DNA of 64,000 bases from CAVTWH01 sp963738365 (GTDB taxonomy: Bacteria > Actinomycetota > Actinomycetes > Mycobacteriales > Micromonosporaceae), in contig CAVTWH010000007.1 of NCBI GenBank assembly GCA_963738365.1, positions 1,116,001 through 1,180,000 of the forward strand. Reading direction: 5' to 3'. The notes under the pieces are model-generated. The model ran no database searches. It was not told where the DNA came from and worked only from the letters and a program-made list of their open reading frames with translations. The first letter of the stretch is position 1; every line of letters begins with the position of its first letter. This document shows positions 52,116 to 60,852 of the stretch, in pieces. The translations under genes and the position numbers were made by a program.

Positions 52116-54180
52116 TCAGGGGGCGGCGCCGATGGGCACCGCCATGGCGGCGGCCTCGGCGGACTCGGTGGGGACGGGTTCCTCGGCGCGGCGCAGGTCG
52201 AGCGCGGCCAGGATGATCCCCGCGACGACCAGGTAGGCGAGCAGGACGAGCAGCGAGTGGGTCGTTCCGTGGCCGCTGAAGTAGATCGTCTGGTGGAGCA
52301 GGATGTAGCCGTTGCGGGGTGGCAGGTACGGTCCGATGTCGCGCCAGAAGGTCGGCAGGTAGGGCACCCCGTTGGCGCCTCCGGACGAGGGGTTGCCGAA
52401 CAGGATGACCACGACGATGGTCAGCAGCGTGCCGGCGGCTCCGAGCAGCTTCTGCAGGACGGCGGCGACGAACGCGACGGCTGCGACGATCAGCGAGCAG
52501 ATCGGCCAGACGATCCAGAATTTGTCGCCCGCGTACCCCTGGAGCCAGACGCCCACCACCAGGTCGACGACCAGGCCAGCGACGACGGCGAAGCCGGCGA
52601 GTTGGGCGAGCCGCCAACGGGCCGCGGCTCGCCCGGTGGCCGCCAGCAGCAGCGTGGCGCTCATGTACCCGCCGATCAGCAGCGGGATCAGCATCAGCGA
52701 CTGGACCAGGCCGAACGGGTCCTTCGTGGGCAGTGGTACCGGTGCGTACTGCTGGATCGTGATGCTCTGCCCGACCTTCTTGGCCGCGGCTTCGAATTGG
52801 GCGGCGAGGTCGAGCGGGGCCAGGTCACTGCTGGTGGGGACGACGATCAGGGTGTCCGGCCCGCCGCCCGTGCCGGCCGGGACGAGGGCTCCCCAGATCT
52901 CAGCGTGGTCGATGGCGGTCTTGGCCGCTGCTTCGTCGGGATACCGGCCGACTGTGAGGGAGAACTGCTGCTCGGCCTGAGTGAGGATCGGGGAGGATCC
53001 GACGACGCCGAACGGTAGGTCGGTGGCGACCGGCTGGTGCCCGGAGTCCAGGTAGTTGAAGGCGAACAGGCACTGCATGACCGCGCAGATCCCCAGCGCG
53101 ACGACGATGGGCAGCAGCGTGCGCCTGTCGCCACCCGGCTTGGTGAGCTGGGTGACGGCCGCCGCGGCTGTTTCGCCGTTGCCGCGCGCGGCGGCGCGAG
53201 CCGGCCGGATCCGGCCCAGATAGCCGATGACGGCCACGCCCGCCAGTGCGTAGAGGAACAGGACGACCAGCGGGGTGGTGATGTCGTGGCCGCCGAAGTA
53301 GAGCACGTTGCGGATCAGGGTCACGGCGTTGCGGGGTGGGAAGATCACGCCGAGGCTCTGCCAGTAGGAGGGCAGCAGCGATTCTCCGCTGCCGCCCGCG
53401 CCGGCCCCGCCGACGACGATGAACACCACGGCCACCAGCAACGTACCCAGGCGCCCGACCAGTGCCTGGATGGCGGCGGCCGCCAGCACCACCGCCGTGG
53501 TGACCAGCGCGAAGCACGGCAGCAGCGGCCAGAAGTGGCTGGTGGAGTAGGCGCCGACCAGGGGCCGGCGATCAGGTCGGTCAACACCGCGCCGACGACC
53601 GCGTAGCCGGTCAGGATGAGCGTCCGCCAGGGTGCGGCGGCGGTACCTCCGGCGGCCTTGAAGACCAGCACGGCGGCCAGGTAGCCGCCGATCAACAGCG
53701 GCAGCAGGAGAAATCCGACGACCGCGCCGACCCGGTCACTCTGCGGAAGCTGCTTGACCGTCTGCACCGTGACCGGTCGGCCCAGCTTGTGCGCGGCGTC
53801 GAGGAAGGCGCCCTCGACCTCGATCTGGCCGAAGAAATCTTCGACGGGACCACGACCAGGGTGTCGCTGGAGTCGCCGGTGAGGTAGACGCCGTACAGCC
53901 GCCCGTGGTTGACGGCCTCCATCGCCGCGGACTCGTTCGGGAAGGCGGTGATGTCCAGCGACACCGTCGACTGCGCCTGCGCGATGACCTGCGACGAACC
54001 GACCATGCCGAACGGAGCATCGCGCAGCACCAGCAGCTGCAGCGCGCTCACCAGCGTCAGCGCGAACAGTGCCTGGGCGACCAGCACGAGCAGCAGCGCA
54101 ACAACGATCTTCCGTACCGCGTCGCGCCTACCGGGAGGGGCGCCCGCCGACGCTGCGCCATCAGCCTTCGGATCAGCCAC
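52116..54180 (-). CDS. internally duplicated YhgE/Pip- or DUF3533-like membrane protein, two frameshifts
   Basis: About 687 residues once joined. The N-terminal half starts with a span (KIVVALLLVLVAQALFALTL), then an extracellular part with DAPFGMVGSSQVIAQAQ and DTLVVVPSK, four or more spans and LGVIFPPRNAVTLIRNVLYF. The C-terminal half repeats the order: VALGICAVMQCLFAFNYL, DLPFGVVGSSPILTQAE, DTLIVVPTSS, spans, and IGPYLPPRNGYILLHQTIYF. So the protein is a tandem duplication. Frames break near 53845 (one base missing after PSK) and 53560 (one C missing from a C run). Halves resemble DUF3533/ABC-2-like exporters; substrate unknown. Confidence 0.78.
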
Positions 54181-54277
54181 CGACGTACCTCCGACTATGC
54201 CGCCAAGACACCTGGTCCATCCGCAGGAGGCAGCGTGGAGCCGAGCCCGGCCGAAGCGGCCGCGCTCGCAGATCTCC

Positions 54278-54296
54278 CCTAAATGCCGTTTATAGG
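54278..54296. promoter_or_regulatory. AT-rich imperfect palindrome upstream of the duplicated membrane protein
   Basis: cctaaatgccgtttatagg has CCTA/TAGG ends in a locally AT-rich 30-base island about 100 bp upstream of the start at 54180. Possible operator or promoter. Confidence 0.35.
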
Positions 54297-54447
54297 TCTA
54301 TATGTTCCGCCCGCCGCCACATTAACTCATCCCGGGTCAGCCCAGGCAGGATTGCCGGGATCGGCGACGGGACAGCCCGAGCCGCCCGGCCCGCGTTGTC
54401 GCTGTGGCGAAATGCCCGGGCGGCCGTCGCAGGGCACGCCGACGGCG

Positions 54448-54921
54448 TCACCCTTCATCTGGATATCGCGCGAACGCCTCCACGACGCTGCGCAGGTGCC
54501 ACTCGCGGGGCTTCATGAACATGCCGCGCAGTTCGTCGACGGGGACCGAGGCCGGGAAGTAGTCGCCTTCGTAGCGGTCCTCGTAGTCGGGATCCTCCAT
54601 CGGATCGTCGGGGACCCCGACGAAAGGGCTTTCCCAGGCGTCGGACGGGACCGCCGGGTTGTGCTTCCACAGCGCCCCGGCGCGCACGCAGACTTCGCCG
54701 AGATACCAGGCCGGCACGGTCACCGCAGGGGTGCGCCGGCTGGCATGGACGTCGTCCCAGGAGGAGAACTCGGCCTTGACCACTGCCTGGAGCCGGTCGA
54801 CCGAATCCACGGAGAAGTCCCAGACGCCCGGGTGCGCGCGGGCCCACCCGGGGAATGCCTCCTCCTGATCCTGCAGCCATTCGCTCAGCCGAGGATGGTC
54901 CGTCCACCGCTGCCCACTCAT
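54448..54921 (-). CDS. hypothetical protein
   Basis: A 157-residue acidic soluble protein rich in Trp and Tyr. It contains HPRLSEWLQDQEEAFPGWAR, AHPGVWDFSVDSVDRLQAVV, VTVPAWYLGEVCVRAGALW and EDPDYEDRYEGDYFPASVPV. No domain is recognised; the even spread of aromatic and acidic residues resembles SMI1/KNR4-like or DUF-type immunity proteins, which is only a resemblance. TAGGCT eight bases before the ATG at 54921 suggests a leaderless mRNA. It stands alone between unrelated operons. Confidence 0.7.
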   Translation of the reverse strand: MSGQRWTDHPRLSEWLQDQEEAFPGWARAHPGVWDFSVDSVDRLQAVVKAEFSSWDDVHASRRTPAVTVPAWYLGEVCVRAGALWKHNPAVPSDAWESPFVGVPDDPMEDPDYEDRYEGDYFPASVPVDELRGMFMKPREWHLRSVVEAFARYPDEG

Positions 54922-54929
54922 AGGCCCGG

Positions 54930-54935
54930 AGCCTA
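54930..54935 (-). promoter_or_regulatory. -10 element for a probable leaderless transcript
   Basis: TAGGCT on the minus strand, eight bases before the ATG at 54921. Confidence 0.4.
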
Positions 54936-54991
54936 GCGGGACGCGTCCGGTGCATCCTGCCCCCGCGAGACGGCGGCCACCCGGGAGACGA

Positions 54992-55603
54992 CTACACCTC
55001 CAGCGCCGCGATCACCACGTCCAGGCGGCGGGGGCCGTGCACGCCCTCGACCCGGTTGAGTTCGATGTCGCTGGTGGCCGAGGGGCCGCTGATCCAGGTC
55101 TGCGGCCGGCTCGCCGAGCTGACGGCCAGCCGGCGCACGGCCTCCGGTACCCGCCCGACGATCTGGTCCGGCCGCACGACCACCAGGTGTCGGTCGGGCA
55201 CCAGGGTGACCGCCCGGCGCCCCTGACCGGGCCCGCCGTCCAGCACGATGGTGCCGGTCTCCGCCACGGCCACGGCGCAGCCGGTGAGGACGGCGTCCAC
55301 ACTGTCCAGAGTGGACAGTGGCGCGCCGTCGTCCACCACCACCTCCCCGGCGAAGCCGGCCAGCCAGGCGCGCGGCGCGTCGGCGGGTACCAGTAGCCGG
55401 GACACCCCCTGCCAGGCGTCGGCCAGCGCGGTGTGGACGTGCGCCCGGTAGTCGAGCAGCCGGCCGGTGAACAGCGCCACCAGGTCCGTACCAGGGGGAA
55501 GGGTGCGGCCGTAGTCCCGGGGTACCGTCACGGGTTCGGGGGCGTCGGCCAGCGCGGCCCGCAGCCGGGCCAGGATCGCCTCCCGGGAGTCAGCCGCGTT
55601 CAC
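54992..55603 (-). CDS. lutC: lactate utilization protein C (LUD domain)
   Basis: A 203-residue LUD-domain protein, third gene of lutABC. REAILARLRAALADAPEPVT begins it; VDAVLTGCAVAVAETGTIVL is the LUD signature, followed by LVPDRHLVVVRPDQIVGRVP and the C-terminal SGPSATSDIELNRVEGVHGP, conserved in LutC/YkgG. With LutA and LutB it forms the iron-sulfur, non-flavin complex that oxidises L-lactate to pyruvate. Start ATG 55603 overlaps the end of lutB by 14 bases. Confidence 0.92.
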   Translation of the reverse strand: MNAADSREAILARLRAALADAPEPVTVPRDYGRTLPPGTDLVALFTGRLLDYRAHVHTALADAWQGVSRLLVPADAPRAWLAGFAGEVVVDDGAPLSTLDSVDAVLTGCAVAVAETGTIVLDGGPGQGRRAVTLVPDRHLVVVRPDQIVGRVPEAVRRLAVSSASRPQTWISGPSATSDIELNRVEGVHGPRRLDVVIAALEV

Positions 55604-57086
55604 GGGCCCACCACTGCGCGAAGGTCTCCCGGGCGGGCAGCGGCGCGTCCCGGGCGGCGGTCCAGCGGGACAGCGGCCAGGGCGCCCGGCGCAGCACGCC
55701 GCGCGGGCGCAGCCGGCGACCGAGCCGGCCGGCGAGCGCGGCGGCGCGCAGTGCGGCCCGGTAGAGCCGGGGACGGGTCATCACTGCGGCGAGTGCGCCC
55801 ATGGCGGCGCGTTCGCCGGCCGGGTGCGGGGTCTGCCGGCGCAGGTGGACGAGGACCTCCGGAATGTTGATCTTCACCGGGCAGGCGTCGTAGCAGGCGC
55901 CGCAGAGCGTCGAGGCGAACGGCAGCGAACTGTTGCGACCCGGGGTCAGCATCGGGGAGAGGATGGCGCCGATCGGGCCGGGGTAGACCGAGCCGTAGGC
56001 GTGCCCGCCGGTGCGCTCGTAGACGGGGCACACGTTGAGGCAGGCGGAGCAGCGGATGCAGGCCAGCGCCTGCCGCCCGACCGGGTCGGCCAGTACGTCG
56101 GCGCGCCCGTTGTCCAGCAGCACGATGTGCACCGCCTGCGGGCCGTCGCCGGGGGTGACGCCGGTCCAGACGGAGGTGTAGGGGTTCATCCGCTCGCCGG
56201 TGGAGGAGCGCGGCAGCAGCTGGAGGAAGACCTCCAGGTCGGTCCAGTCGGGGATCAGCTTCTCCACGCCGACCACGCTGATCAGCGTGTGCGGCAGGGT
56301 CAGGCACATCCGCCCGTTCCCCTCGGACTCGACCACCACCAGCGAGCCGGTCTCCGCGACGGCGAAGTTGGCGCCGGAGACGGCAACTCCGGCCGCCAGG
56401 AAGCGGCGCCGCAGGTGCCGGCGGGCCGCCTCGGCGAGGGCGGCGGGGGAGTCGGTGAGCCCGTCCGGGGCGTCCGGCATGCGGCTGGCGAAGATGTCCC
56501 GGATCTGGCCCCGGTTGTAGTGGATGGCCGGCACCAGGATGTGTGACGGGGTGTCCCCGGCCAGCTGGACGATCAGCTCCGCCAGGTCCGTCTCGTACGC
56601 CCGGATGCCCTGCTCGGCCAGCCGCTCGTTGAGGCCGATCTCCTGGGTGGCCATTGACTTGACCTTGACCAGCTCGTCGGCGCCGGCTGCCCGGGCCAGG
56701 TCGGCCACGATGGCGCAGGCCTGCGCGGCGTCCCGGGCCCAGTGCACGACCGCGCCGGCCGCGCCGGCCGCCGCCTCGAAGCGCTCCAGCAGCTCGGGCA
56801 GGCGGCGGCGGACGTCGGCCTTGATCGCCGCGCCGGCTTCCCGTAGCGCCTCCCAGTCGTCCAGTTCGCCGACGGCGCGCAGCCGCTTGTCGCGGATGGT
56901 CCGGGTGGCCCGGCCCAGGTTGGCGCGCAGCTGCCCGTTGGCCAGTTCGGCCCGGGCGGCTGTCGGGAAGTCGCGGGCGCCGACCAGTGGGTCGGCCTGG
57001 GGCGGGTGGCGCATCGCGGCGAGTTCGGCGGCCAGCCGGTCGTGCGCGGCCGGGTCGCCGGGGCTGATGCCGACCGGGACGCTCAT
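55590..57086 (-). CDS. lutB: lactate utilization protein B (iron-sulfur, LUD domain)
   Basis: A 498-residue protein. The N-terminal LUD domain includes VKVKSMATQEIGLNERLAEQ, SHILVPAIHYNRGQIRDIFA and ANFAVAETGSLVVVESEGNG. Two 4Fe-4S clusters are bound by CIRCSACLNVCP and CGACYDACPVKIN (about residues 350-365 and 400-415). GPIGAILSPML between them is family-typical. It is the central electron-transfer subunit of L-lactate oxidation. Overlaps: ATGA with lutA upstream, 14 bases with lutC downstream, so the three are one operon. Confidence 0.95.
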   Translation of the reverse strand: MSVPVGISPGDPAAHDRLAAELAAMRHPPQADPLVGARDFPTAARAELANGQLRANLGRATRTIRDKRLRAVGELDDWEALREAGAAIKADVRRRLPELLERFEAAAGAAGAVVHWARDAAQACAIVADLARAAGADELVKVKSMATQEIGLNERLAEQGIRAYETDLAELIVQLAGDTPSHILVPAIHYNRGQIRDIFASRMPDAPDGLTDSPAALAEAARRHLRRRFLAAGVAVSGANFAVAETGSLVVVESEGNGRMCLTLPHTLISVVGVEKLIPDWTDLEVFLQLLPRSSTGERMNPYTSVWTGVTPGDGPQAVHIVLLDNGRADVLADPVGRQALACIRCSACLNVCPVYERTGGHAYGSVYPGPIGAILSPMLTPGRNSSLPFASTLCGACYDACPVKINIPEVLVHLRRQTPHPAGERAAMGALAAVMTRPRLYRAALRAAALAGRLGRRLRPRGVLRRAPWPLSRWTAARDAPLPARETFAQWWARERG

Positions 57087-57790
57087 CGCAGGCCCTCCCG
57101 GGCGGCCAGGATCTCGGCGTAGTGCCGGACTGCGGCGCCGCCCCGGCGGGACAGCCCGCCGCCGATGTGCGTCAGGCAGGAGTTGTCGGCGGCGGTCACC
57201 AGTTCGGCGCCGGTCTCCCCGATCCGGTCGCACTTGTCGGCCAGCATGGCGGCCGAGACGTCCGGGTTCTTCACGGCGAAGGTCCCGCCGAAGCCGCAGC
57301 ACTGCTCGGCGTCGTCCAGCTCGACCAGCTCCAGGTCGCGGACGGCGCGCAGCAGCCGCAGCGGCTTGTCGCCCAGCCGCAGCAGCCGCAGCCCGTGGCA
57401 GGTGGGGTGGTAGGTGACCCGGTGCGGGTAACGGGCGCCGACGTCGGTGACGCCCAGCACGTCGACCAGCAGCTCGGAGAGCTCGTAGACGCGGGCGGCG
57501 ACCGGGGCGCTCTCCGGGGCCAGCTGCGGGTACTGGTCGCGGATCATGGCGACGCATGAGCCGCTGGGCGCCACCACCGCTTCGTAACCGGCGAACTGGG
57601 CGGCGAACGAGCGGGCCAGGGCGGCGGCCGGGGCGGCGTAGCCGGAATTGGCGTGCGCCTGCCCGCAGCAGGTCTGCCCGGCCGGGAACTCCACGCTGTG
57701 CCCGAGCCGCTCCAGCACGGTGGTGACGGCCACCCCGGTACCGGGGTAGAGCAGGTCGTTGACGCAGGTGATGAACAGCCCGATGCGCAT
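57083..57790 (-). CDS. lutA: lactate utilization protein A (CCG domain)
   Basis: A 235-residue protein of the LutA/YkgE and glycolate-oxidase-F family. MRIGLFITCVNDLLYPGTGV opens it. Two cysteine-rich CCG domains are visible: AGQTCCGQAHANSGY (about residue 40) and DDAEQCCGFGGTFAVKNPDV (about 165), with TYHPTCHGLR before the second. These bind an unusual iron-sulfur centre used in heterodisulfide-reductase-like chemistry. It is the first gene of lutABC, starting nine bases after the GntR-family gene stop, so it is likely in the same transcript as its regulator. Confidence 0.94.
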   Translation of the reverse strand: MRIGLFITCVNDLLYPGTGVAVTTVLERLGHSVEFPAGQTCCGQAHANSGYAAPAAALARSFAAQFAGYEAVVAPSGSCVAMIRDQYPQLAPESAPVAARVYELSELLVDVLGVTDVGARYPHRVTYHPTCHGLRLLRLGDKPLRLLRAVRDLELVELDDAEQCCGFGGTFAVKNPDVSAAMLADKCDRIGETGAELVTAADNSCLTHIGGGLSRRGGAAVRHYAEILAAREGLR

Positions 57791-57799
57791 CGGCGCCGC

Positions 57800-58471
57800 C
57801 TAGCCGAAGGCCGGCAGGTGCCGGGCGCGGGCGGCGGACAGGTGGGCGCGCATGGCGGCCTCGGCGCCGTCGGCGTCGCCGGTCCGGATGGCGGCGGCGA
57901 TCAGCCGGTGCTCCTCGCTGGTGGTGCCGGTCTGCGCGTAGGGGAAGTAGAGCCGGTGGAGGTGCAGGTGGGCGTGGAGTCGGCGGATGCCGTCGTGCAG
58001 CAGCGGGTTGCCGGCGGCGGTGGCGATCAGGTCGTGGAAGCGGGCGTCCAGCGCGGTGAAGGCGGCGTGCGAGCGCCGGCCGTCCTTCTCGTCCACCGGC
58101 CCGACCACGCTCGACTTGGTGACGATGGCGTCGCGCTGCGCGGCTTCGGCGCGTTGCGCCGCCCAGCGGGCGGCGGCCCCTTCGAGCACCAGCCGCATGT
58201 CGAACATGTCGGTGAACTCCTGCCGGCTGAGCAGCGGGCTCACCGTGTACCCGACCAGCGGGCGCTTGCGGACCAGGCCGTCGGCCTCCAGCCGGGCCAG
58301 CGCCTCGCGCACCGGCGTGGGGGAGACCTCCAGTTCACGGGCCAGCGCATCGATGTTGACCCGGGCGCCGGGCGCCAGCGTGTGCTCCATGACCAGCGTC
58401 TGGACCGCCTGGTAGACGTCGTCGCCGAGGGTCGACCGGCGGACCGGGGGGAGCTGGGTGGGGCTTGACAT
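57800..58471 (-). CDS. GntR-family regulator, FCD (FadR/LldR) subgroup
   Basis: A 223-residue regulator. The winged helix is DVYQAVQTLVMEHTLAPGAR, VNIDALARELEVSPTPVREA and LARLEADGLVRKRPLVG. The FCD ligand domain has the metal ligands in FDMRLVLEGAAARWAA, ALDARFHDLIATAAGNPLLH (Asp and His) and SEEHRLIAAAIRTGDADGAE (His), plus a C-terminal His. FCD proteins sense carboxylates such as lactate or sugar acids, matching the flanking lutABC and sugar-acid genes. Its operator is probably ATCCTATAGGAT at 58572. GGAAGG precedes the ATG. Confidence 0.92.
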   Translation of the reverse strand: MSSPTQLPPVRRSTLGDDVYQAVQTLVMEHTLAPGARVNIDALARELEVSPTPVREALARLEADGLVRKRPLVGYTVSPLLSRQEFTDMFDMRLVLEGAAARWAAQRAEAAQRDAIVTKSSVVGPVDEKDGRRSHAAFTALDARFHDLIATAAGNPLLHDGIRRLHAHLHLHRLYFPYAQTGTTSEEHRLIAAAIRTGDADGAEAAMRAHLSAARARHLPAFG

Positions 58472-58532
58472 CTGCCTGCCTTCCCGAAGGAAAGCCGATC
58501 GTCAAGGGTTCCTGTGACCACCAGGCTGTTCC

Positions 58533-58561
58533 TTGACGGCACCGACGTGACCGAGTACAGG
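58533..58561 (+). promoter_or_regulatory. sigma-70-type promoter of the sugar-acid operon
   Basis: TTGACG (58533-58538), 17-base spacer, TACAGG (58556-58561). An inverted copy CGTCAAGG (58500-58507) of CCTTGACG (58531-58538) lies 23 bases to the left and could place a divergent -35 toward the GntR gene. Confidence 0.6.
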
Positions 58562-58571
58562 TCCAGACAAC

Positions 58572-58583
58572 ATCCTATAGGAT
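58572..58583. promoter_or_regulatory. perfect 12-bp palindrome, GntR/FCD operator candidate
   Basis: ATCCTATAGGAT lies just downstream of the -10 box, over the expected start of transcription, so binding would block initiation. The form fits FadR/FCD-type operators. Confidence 0.7.
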
Positions 58584-58590
58584 CGTCACG

Positions 58591-58868
58591 GTGGACGGGC
58601 CGCCGGTCGGTATCGACCCGCGGACCGATGCGATCTCCACGAGCTGATCGTGGCCGGGAAAGGCGATACTTTGATCCTCTCGGACCTGCCCCGGCTCGTC
58701 ACGCCGGCCGACCGGATCGCCGTGCCGGCCGGCTCCACCGTGCGCGGCGGGCTGGCCGACGACCACGACCACGAACGGACGAGCCAGCGCATCATCCGAC
58801 TGATCCACGCCGGCCCGCCGCTGTCCACAGTGGACGACCGCACGGTTGTCGTCGGGGAGGACGGATGA
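58591..58868 (+). CDS. small protein of unknown function, first gene of the sugar-acid operon (possibly frameshifted)
   Basis: From GTG 58650 a 72-residue frame reads GKGDTLILSDLPRLVTPADR, IAVPAGSTVRGGLADDHDHE and ends on an ATGA overlap with the aldo/keto reductase gene, which argues that it is translated. A second GTG at 58591, eight bases after AGGA and just inside the mRNA, starts VDGPPVGIDPRTD in another frame that stops after 18 codons. One base change near 58625 would fuse them into about 92 residues, the more likely true gene given the many G/C indels in this window. No family is recognised. Confidence 0.5.
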
Positions 58869-59843
58869 ACCCGTTCGAACGGGTGGCGCTGGGCGCCAGC
58901 GGCGTCACGGTGACCCGGCTCGGGCTGGGCCTCGCCCCGCTCGGCGGGCTCTACCAGGCGGTCGGCGACCAGACCGCCCGGGCCACCGTGGATGCGGCGT
59001 ACCAGGCGGGCATCCGGTTCTTCGACACCGCGCCGTACTACGGCGCCGGCCGTTCCGAGCAGCGGGCCGGCGGGGCGCTGGCGGCCCGGCAGCGGTCGGA
59101 CTACACCCTGTCCACCAAGGTGGGGCGGTTGCTGCGCCCCGGCCGGCCGGACGGCGGCGACGTGTGGGCCGAACCGGACGGGCTCGACCCCGGTGTTCGA
59201 CTTCTCCGCCGACGGGGTACGCCGCTGCTACGCCGAATCGCTGCAGCGCCTGGGCGTGGACGCGGTGGACGTGCTGCACATCCACGACCCGGACGAGCAC
59301 TTCGCGCAGGCCATGGCCGGCGCCCGGCCGGCCCTGGTGGAGCTGCGCGCCCAGGGCCGGGTGGGCGCGATCTCCGCCGGCATGAACCAGTCGGCCATGC
59401 TCACCGCGTTCGCCCGGACCGGCGACTTCGACTGCTTCCTGCTCGCCGGCCGGTACACCCTGCTGGACCAGTCGGGCCTCGCCGATCTGCTGCCGGAGTG
59501 CGCCGCCCGGGGCATCTCGGTCATCTGCGGCGGCGTCTACAACTCCGGCGTGCTGGCCGATCCCGGCCCCGGCGCGACCTACGACTACGCCCCGGCCGAC
59601 CCCGCCGTGCTCACCCGGGCGCGGGCGATCGCCGAGGTGTGCGCCGGGCACGGGGTACCGCTGCGCGCCGCCGCGGTGCAGTTCCCGCTCGGGCACCCGG
59701 CCGTGGTCAGCGTGCTGGTCGGGGCGCGCTCGCCGGCCGAGGTCGCCGACGCGGTGGCGATGGCCGGCGCGCCGATCCCCGGCCAGCTCTGGCGTGACCT
59801 GCGCCGCGCCGGGCTGCTGCCGGAGGAGGTACCCACGCCGTGA
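58865..59843 (+). CDS. aldo/keto reductase, L-fucose/D-threo-aldose 1-dehydrogenase type, one frameshift
   Basis: About 325 residues. TRLGLGLAPLGGLYQAV opens the barrel; GIRFFDTAPYYGAGRSEQRA holds catalytic Asp and Tyr; YTLSTKVGRLL the Lys; DVLHIHDPDEHF the His. VFDFSADGVRRCYAESLQRL, AISAGMNQSAMLTAFARTGD and FLLAGRYTLLDQSGLADLLP mark the L-fucose dehydrogenase/D-threo-aldose 1-dehydrogenase subgroup. These oxidise L-fucose or D-arabinose to the lactone. An extra C near 59190 breaks the frame at LDP-VFDF. Together with the downstream hydrolase and SDR it fits the non-phosphorylating L-fucose route. Confidence 0.88.
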
Positions 59844-59943
59844 CCGTGGCCGCCTCCTCCGAACAGATCCTTCATGCAGCGGTGCAGATCCCTCGGGGGA
59901 TCCGCACCGGTACAGCGGTTCGTCCCTACGGGTTGGAGATTCG

Positions 59944-60786
59944 ATGAAGTACATGCGGGTGGGCGCGCCCGGCGCCGAGCGGCCGGTGGCCCACGCCGAC
60001 GGCCGGTACCACGACCTGTCCGGCGTGACCGGCGACATCGACGCGGCGTTCCTGGCCCGGATCACCGCCGGTGACGCCCCCGACGTGGCCGCGCTGCCCG
60101 AGCTGGACGTCTCCGGTCAGCGGGTCGGCGCGCCGATCGCCCGGCCGGGCGTGGTGCTGTGCATCGGCCAGAACTACGCGGGGCACGCCGCCGAGTCCGG
60201 GGCCGCGCCGCCGGCCGTACCCATCATGTTCTACAAGGCCCCCAACACCGTGGTCGGCCCGGACGACGACATCCTCGTCCCGCGCGGCGCCAGCCGCACC
60301 GACTGGGAGGTGGAGCTGGGCGTGGTGATCGGCCGGACCGCCCGCTACCTGGACTCGCCGGAGCAGGCACTGTCCCACGTCGCCGGGTACGTGCTCTCCG
60401 ACGACGTCAGCGAACGCCAGTTCCAGCTCGACGACTCCGGCGGGCAGTGGTCGAAGGGCAAGTCCTGCGAGAGCTTCAACCCGCTGGGGCCGTGGCTGGT
60501 CACCCCCGACGAAGTGGGCGACCCGGGCGCGCTGTGGCTGCGCTCCTGGGTCAACGGCGAGCCCCGGCAGGACTCGGTCACCGCCGACATGGTCTTCGAC
60601 GTGGCGTACCTCATCTGGCACCTGTCGCAGTACACCGTGCTGGAGCCCGGCGACCTGATCAACACCGGTACCCCGCAGGGCGTCGCGCTCTCCGGCCGCT
60701 TCCCCTACCTGCGCGGCGGTGACCTGGTGGAGACCGAGATCGAGCGCCTGGGGCGGCAGCGCAGCACGGTGCGGGACGCCCGGTGA
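59944..60786 (+). CDS. fumarylacetoacetate hydrolase family protein, likely 2,4-diketo-3-deoxy-L-fuconate hydrolase
   Basis: A 280-residue FAH-fold enzyme. After a short N-terminal domain, VVLCIGQNYAGHAAESGAAP, PIMFYKAPNTVVGPDDDILV and TDWEVELGVVIGRTARYLDS carry the metal-binding acidic residues (the ExE of VELGV and later Asp). SDDVSERQFQLDDSGGQWSK and SCESFNPLGPWLVTPDEVGD follow, then LINTGTPQGVALSG. In L-fucose pathways this family splits 2,4-diketo-3-deoxy-L-fuconate to pyruvate and L-lactate; close relatives act on homologous rhamnose or aromatic intermediates. ATG 59944 follows GGAG. L-lactate produced would feed the divergent lutABC operon. Confidence 0.88.
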   Translation: MKYMRVGAPGAERPVAHADGRYHDLSGVTGDIDAAFLARITAGDAPDVAALPELDVSGQRVGAPIARPGVVLCIGQNYAGHAAESGAAPPAVPIMFYKAPNTVVGPDDDILVPRGASRTDWEVELGVVIGRTARYLDSPEQALSHVAGYVLSDDVSERQFQLDDSGGQWSKGKSCESFNPLGPWLVTPDEVGDPGALWLRSWVNGEPRQDSVTADMVFDVAYLIWHLSQYTVLEPGDLINTGTPQGVALSGRFPYLRGGDLVETEIERLGRQRSTVRDAR

Positions 60787-60852
60787 GGATCACCGCCGTC
60801 CGGCTTCGTCTCCCCGGTGAAGGCGGCGTCTGCTCAGCGAAGGACAGCATGC

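Noticed and set aside
58500..58538. CGTCAAGG/CCTTGACG as a terminator
   Set aside because: The 23-base loop is long and the right arm is better explained as the -35 box of the rightward promoter.
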